This document shows, one piece after another, positions 5,528 to 6,885 of a stretch of 6,885 bases of DNA. Positions within the stretch are counted from its first letter, which is position 1, and each line of letters starts with the position of its first letter. Where the stretch lies: NCBI GenBank assembly GCA_001803645.1, contig MHDW01000227.1, positions 4,918-11,802 of the forward strand, in the 5' to 3' direction. The translations under genes were made by a program, and so were the position numbers. This DNA is from Nitrospirae bacterium GWC2_42_7. Its GTDB lineage: Bacteria > Nitrospirota > Thermodesulfovibrionia > Thermodesulfovibrionales > UBA6898. Under the pieces are notes generated by a model that did not search any database, had not been told where the DNA came from, and was given only the letters and a program-made list of their open reading frames with translations.

Positions 5528-6052
5528 TCAGCCATTATTTTGTAATAACTCAGCTTCCTGTTTGATTAATCTCAGGATTATCATTCGTGTGAGACCGCTG
5601 AAATATGATATAAAAAACCAATAAACCGAAAAAAATAATTTTGATGTTTTACTTGGGCAGAATATTCTTGTTTCTGTGGATAATATTGTTCTATTGTTTT
5701 CGGCTCTTAGCCTGAAGTTCCATACACCTTTAATGTAGTTGGTATCTTTAAATTCCCTGAATGCTTCTGGAGTCACAACCTTGATCTCCCTTACAGTAAC
5801 TCCGAACAAAAATCCCATCACAATCTCTTCGTTCGCTCTTTCTTCCAGAAGAATAAAGCCGCTTTCGATAAAACCATTGATGTCCTGCATCTTTTCCGGC
5901 AGTCCGCGAACAGAGAAAAGAAGATTAAGAACTTTTGATTTCTTGAAGTTTATCTTTTTTATGACAGGATAAATATTTCCTGCTTCTCTTGCGATATCAA
6001 TCTCATGGTATTCTGAAAATTGATATTTATCCAGATATTTGTCAATTAACAT
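5528..6052 (-). CDS. SRPBCC-like conserved protein of unknown function
   Basis: The product is 174 residues. It starts MLIDKYLDKYQFSEYHEI and shows the pattern I associate with a family of SRPBCC/START-like conserved proteins: LLFSVRGLPEKM (44-55), SGFILLEE (64-71), WNFRL (111-115), STETRIFC (125-132) and YWFFISYFSGLTRMIILRLIK (144-164). The last block is hydrophobic and may be a long helix lining a pocket or touching the membrane. No catalytic motif is visible, and SRPBCC folds usually bind hydrophobic ligands; that role is an inference. An in-frame TGA directly precedes the ATG, so the start cannot lie further upstream. No ribosome site is visible, which fits expression by read-through from the exported-protein gene 47 bp upstream. 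The family assignment is from memory of the pattern and should be treated as moderate. Confidence 0.65.
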   Translation of the reverse strand: MLIDKYLDKYQFSEYHEIDIAREAGNIYPVIKKINFKKSKVLNLLFSVRGLPEKMQDINGFIESGFILLEERANEEIVMGFLFGVTVREIKVVTPEAFREFKDTNYIKGVWNFRLRAENNRTILSTETRIFCPSKTSKLFFSVYWFFISYFSGLTRMIILRLIKQEAELLQNNG

Positions 6053-6099
6053 TCAGATATTTTTCAAAAAGAACATTGTCTTTTATTTTTATATTATTT

Positions 6100-6675
6100 T
6101 TAAAACGACTTTATAAAAGAATCATCTTTCAAAAGGTTATAAATTGCTTCTATAAAACTATTTCCAATGCATTCATAAAAGTTATCTTCTTCAAATGAAC
6201 GGCCCCACCTGTTGCATTCCCCGCTTGTAATGCCTTCCCATAATACAGTGTTGTCAGGTTTAATCGCTTTTACTTTAAAGGTAACATTTCCTCTATACAA
6301 ATTTTCTTCTATAACATAGAATTTTACCAGTTCTGCGGATATGATCACATCAGGCTTATCGGATGTAACATTAAGTCCGAACTCCTTTAAAACATATCTA
6401 AATCTTTCGGTTGCCCACTGTGCGACGTTATCATTTGTAAGATACAGACGATCTGTCTTTTTTTCCGTATTCCTTCCAATCTCGTTTTTCTCTCTTCTTG
6501 AATCAATGACTGGGTCCACCCATATCTTGATTTTACCTAAATTTTTAACATCAACATATCCCGATTCACGAACATTATTCGCTGGCTGCCATTTGAGAGG
6601 CAGCTCCTTGTCCGAGCAGAAACCTGATGAAACAGAAACAAATAAAATGCAGATTACCAGATATAAATACTTCAT
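6100..6675 (-). CDS. Exported protein of unknown function, faintly YajG-like
   Basis: This 191-residue protein has a signal peptide: MKYLYLVICILFVSVSSG is hydrophobic with one lysine, and cleavage is likely near Cys20-Ser21. Phe19 before Cys20 does not fit a lipobox, so I do not call it a lipoprotein. The mature part has an alternating beta pattern with IKIWVDPVIDSRREKNEIGRN (49-69, slightly split by strands), VAQWATERFRYVLKEFGL (84-101), RGNVTFKVKAIKPDNTVLWEG (128-148) and WGRSFEEDNFYECIGNSFIEA (157-177). The order DxR, then a helix, then an LW.G strand and a final helix resembles YajG-type outer-envelope proteins, but this is only a fold-level guess. AAAGGAGG at 6681-6688, five bases before ATG, is a strong ribosome site. 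The SRPBCC-like gene follows 47 bp downstream and is probably in the same transcript. Confidence 0.7.
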   Translation of the reverse strand: MKYLYLVICILFVSVSSGFCSDKELPLKWQPANNVRESGYVDVKNLGKIKIWVDPVIDSRREKNEIGRNTEKKTDRLYLTNDNVAQWATERFRYVLKEFGLNVTSDKPDVIISAELVKFYVIEENLYRGNVTFKVKAIKPDNTVLWEGITSGECNRWGRSFEEDNFYECIGNSFIEAIYNLLKDDSFIKSF

Positions 6676-6788
6676 TGTATCCTCCTTTATTTTAAGTTTA
6701 GACTATCACGAGCTGAGTTGATCCGCCTTAATTCTAATAAATGATGAGGGTGATGTAAAGAAAAAAATGAGAAAATGATATTACCAAT

Positions 6789-6821
6789 ACCCCTCCTTCG
6801 CCTCCCCTTGGAAAGGGGAGG
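6789..6821. repeat. CCCCTCC repeat with strong hairpin
   Basis: ACCCCTCCTTCG leads into a perfect nine-base stem, CCTCCCCTT (6801-6809) with AAGGGGAGG (6813-6821), around a GGA loop. On the plus strand it is followed by ATTTTC, so it resembles an intrinsic terminator, but no plus-strand gene ends nearby in the window. The same word recurs at 6864-6883, so it is best called a dispersed repeat. The 210 bp from 6676 to the window end otherwise show no gene. Confidence 0.65.
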
Positions 6822-6863
6822 ATTTTCAGCTCATAACTGAATGGAAAAGGACAAAAAATCATA

Positions 6864-6885
6864 ACCCCTCCTCACCTCCCCTTAT
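6864..6885. repeat. Second CCCCTCC repeat copy, cut by the window end
   Basis: ACCCCTCCTCACCTCCCCTT (6864-6883) matches 6789-6809 apart from a short TCG/CA difference in the middle. It lies 75 bp from the first copy in the same orientation. The window ends before a second arm could be seen. Confidence 0.6.

Noticed and set aside
6618..6675. Lipoprotein signal in the exported protein.
   Set aside because: The cysteine at residue 20 is preceded by Gly-Phe, and Phe at the -1 position does not fit a lipobox.
6341..6721. Plus-strand frame of 126 codons.
   Set aside because: It is antisense to the exported-protein gene, which has a strong ribosome site and a signal peptide; the plus-strand product shows no family pattern.
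6789..6885. CRISPR array.
   Set aside because: There are only two units with imperfect identity and a hairpin in one; no regular repeat-spacer pattern is seen.

Overview
The window looks like a chromosomal stretch from a Gram-negative-type bacterium of moderate to low GC. It is built from single genes and short operons separated by small dispersed palindromic repeats. A murein endopeptidase with a signal peptide, another exported protein and a membrane-anchored peptidase fit a cell with a periplasm. The gene content and repeat style remind me of metagenome-assembled Nitrospirota or Desulfobacterota-like genomes, but nothing here fixes the taxon (inference, low confidence).

Layout, left to right. 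Positions 31-108 hold an imperfect palindromic repeat. Then comes a plus-strand pair: an OsmC-family protein (149-559) and a 59-residue conserved-looking small protein (573-752). A GC-rich palindrome (797-824) lies between that pair and the convergent minus-strand gene for a Ste24-type CAAX-like membrane metalloprotease (829-2076), which has its own extended -10 promoter. Divergent from it is a cytosolic M28 zinc peptidase (2215-3126). It faces a membrane-anchored M28 paralogue (3165-4130, minus). Upstream of the paralogue, with one base between, is an exported M74/MepA-like murein endopeptidase (4132-4854). Upstream of that, 17 bp away, is a hicB-hicA toxin-antitoxin pair. The hicB antitoxin (5057-5269) is intact; the hicA toxin (4872-5060) carries an in-frame TAA at codon 32 and reads on perfectly in the same frame to its natural end. 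After a 258 bp non-coding stretch with a hairpin come two more minus-strand genes: an SRPBCC-like conserved protein (5528-6052) and, upstream of it, an exported protein with a weak YajG-like look (6100-6675). The right end (6676-6885) is non-coding and carries two copies of a CCCCTCC-type repeat, one forming a strong hairpin.

How the genes may work together. Four of the nine intact protein genes are metal-dependent peptidases: Ste24, two M28 enzymes and a LAS-type endopeptidase. The M74-like and membrane M28 genes are almost certainly co-transcribed and both act outside the cytoplasmic membrane, so a shared role in turnover of cell-wall or periplasmic peptides is a reasonable inference. The OsmC pair suggests handling of organic peroxides or a redox role. 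The most notable points are the nonsense-disrupted hicA with its antitoxin retained, and a palindromic repeat that appears to sit in frame inside the first M28 gene. I do not see a clearly new multi-gene defence or biosynthetic system.
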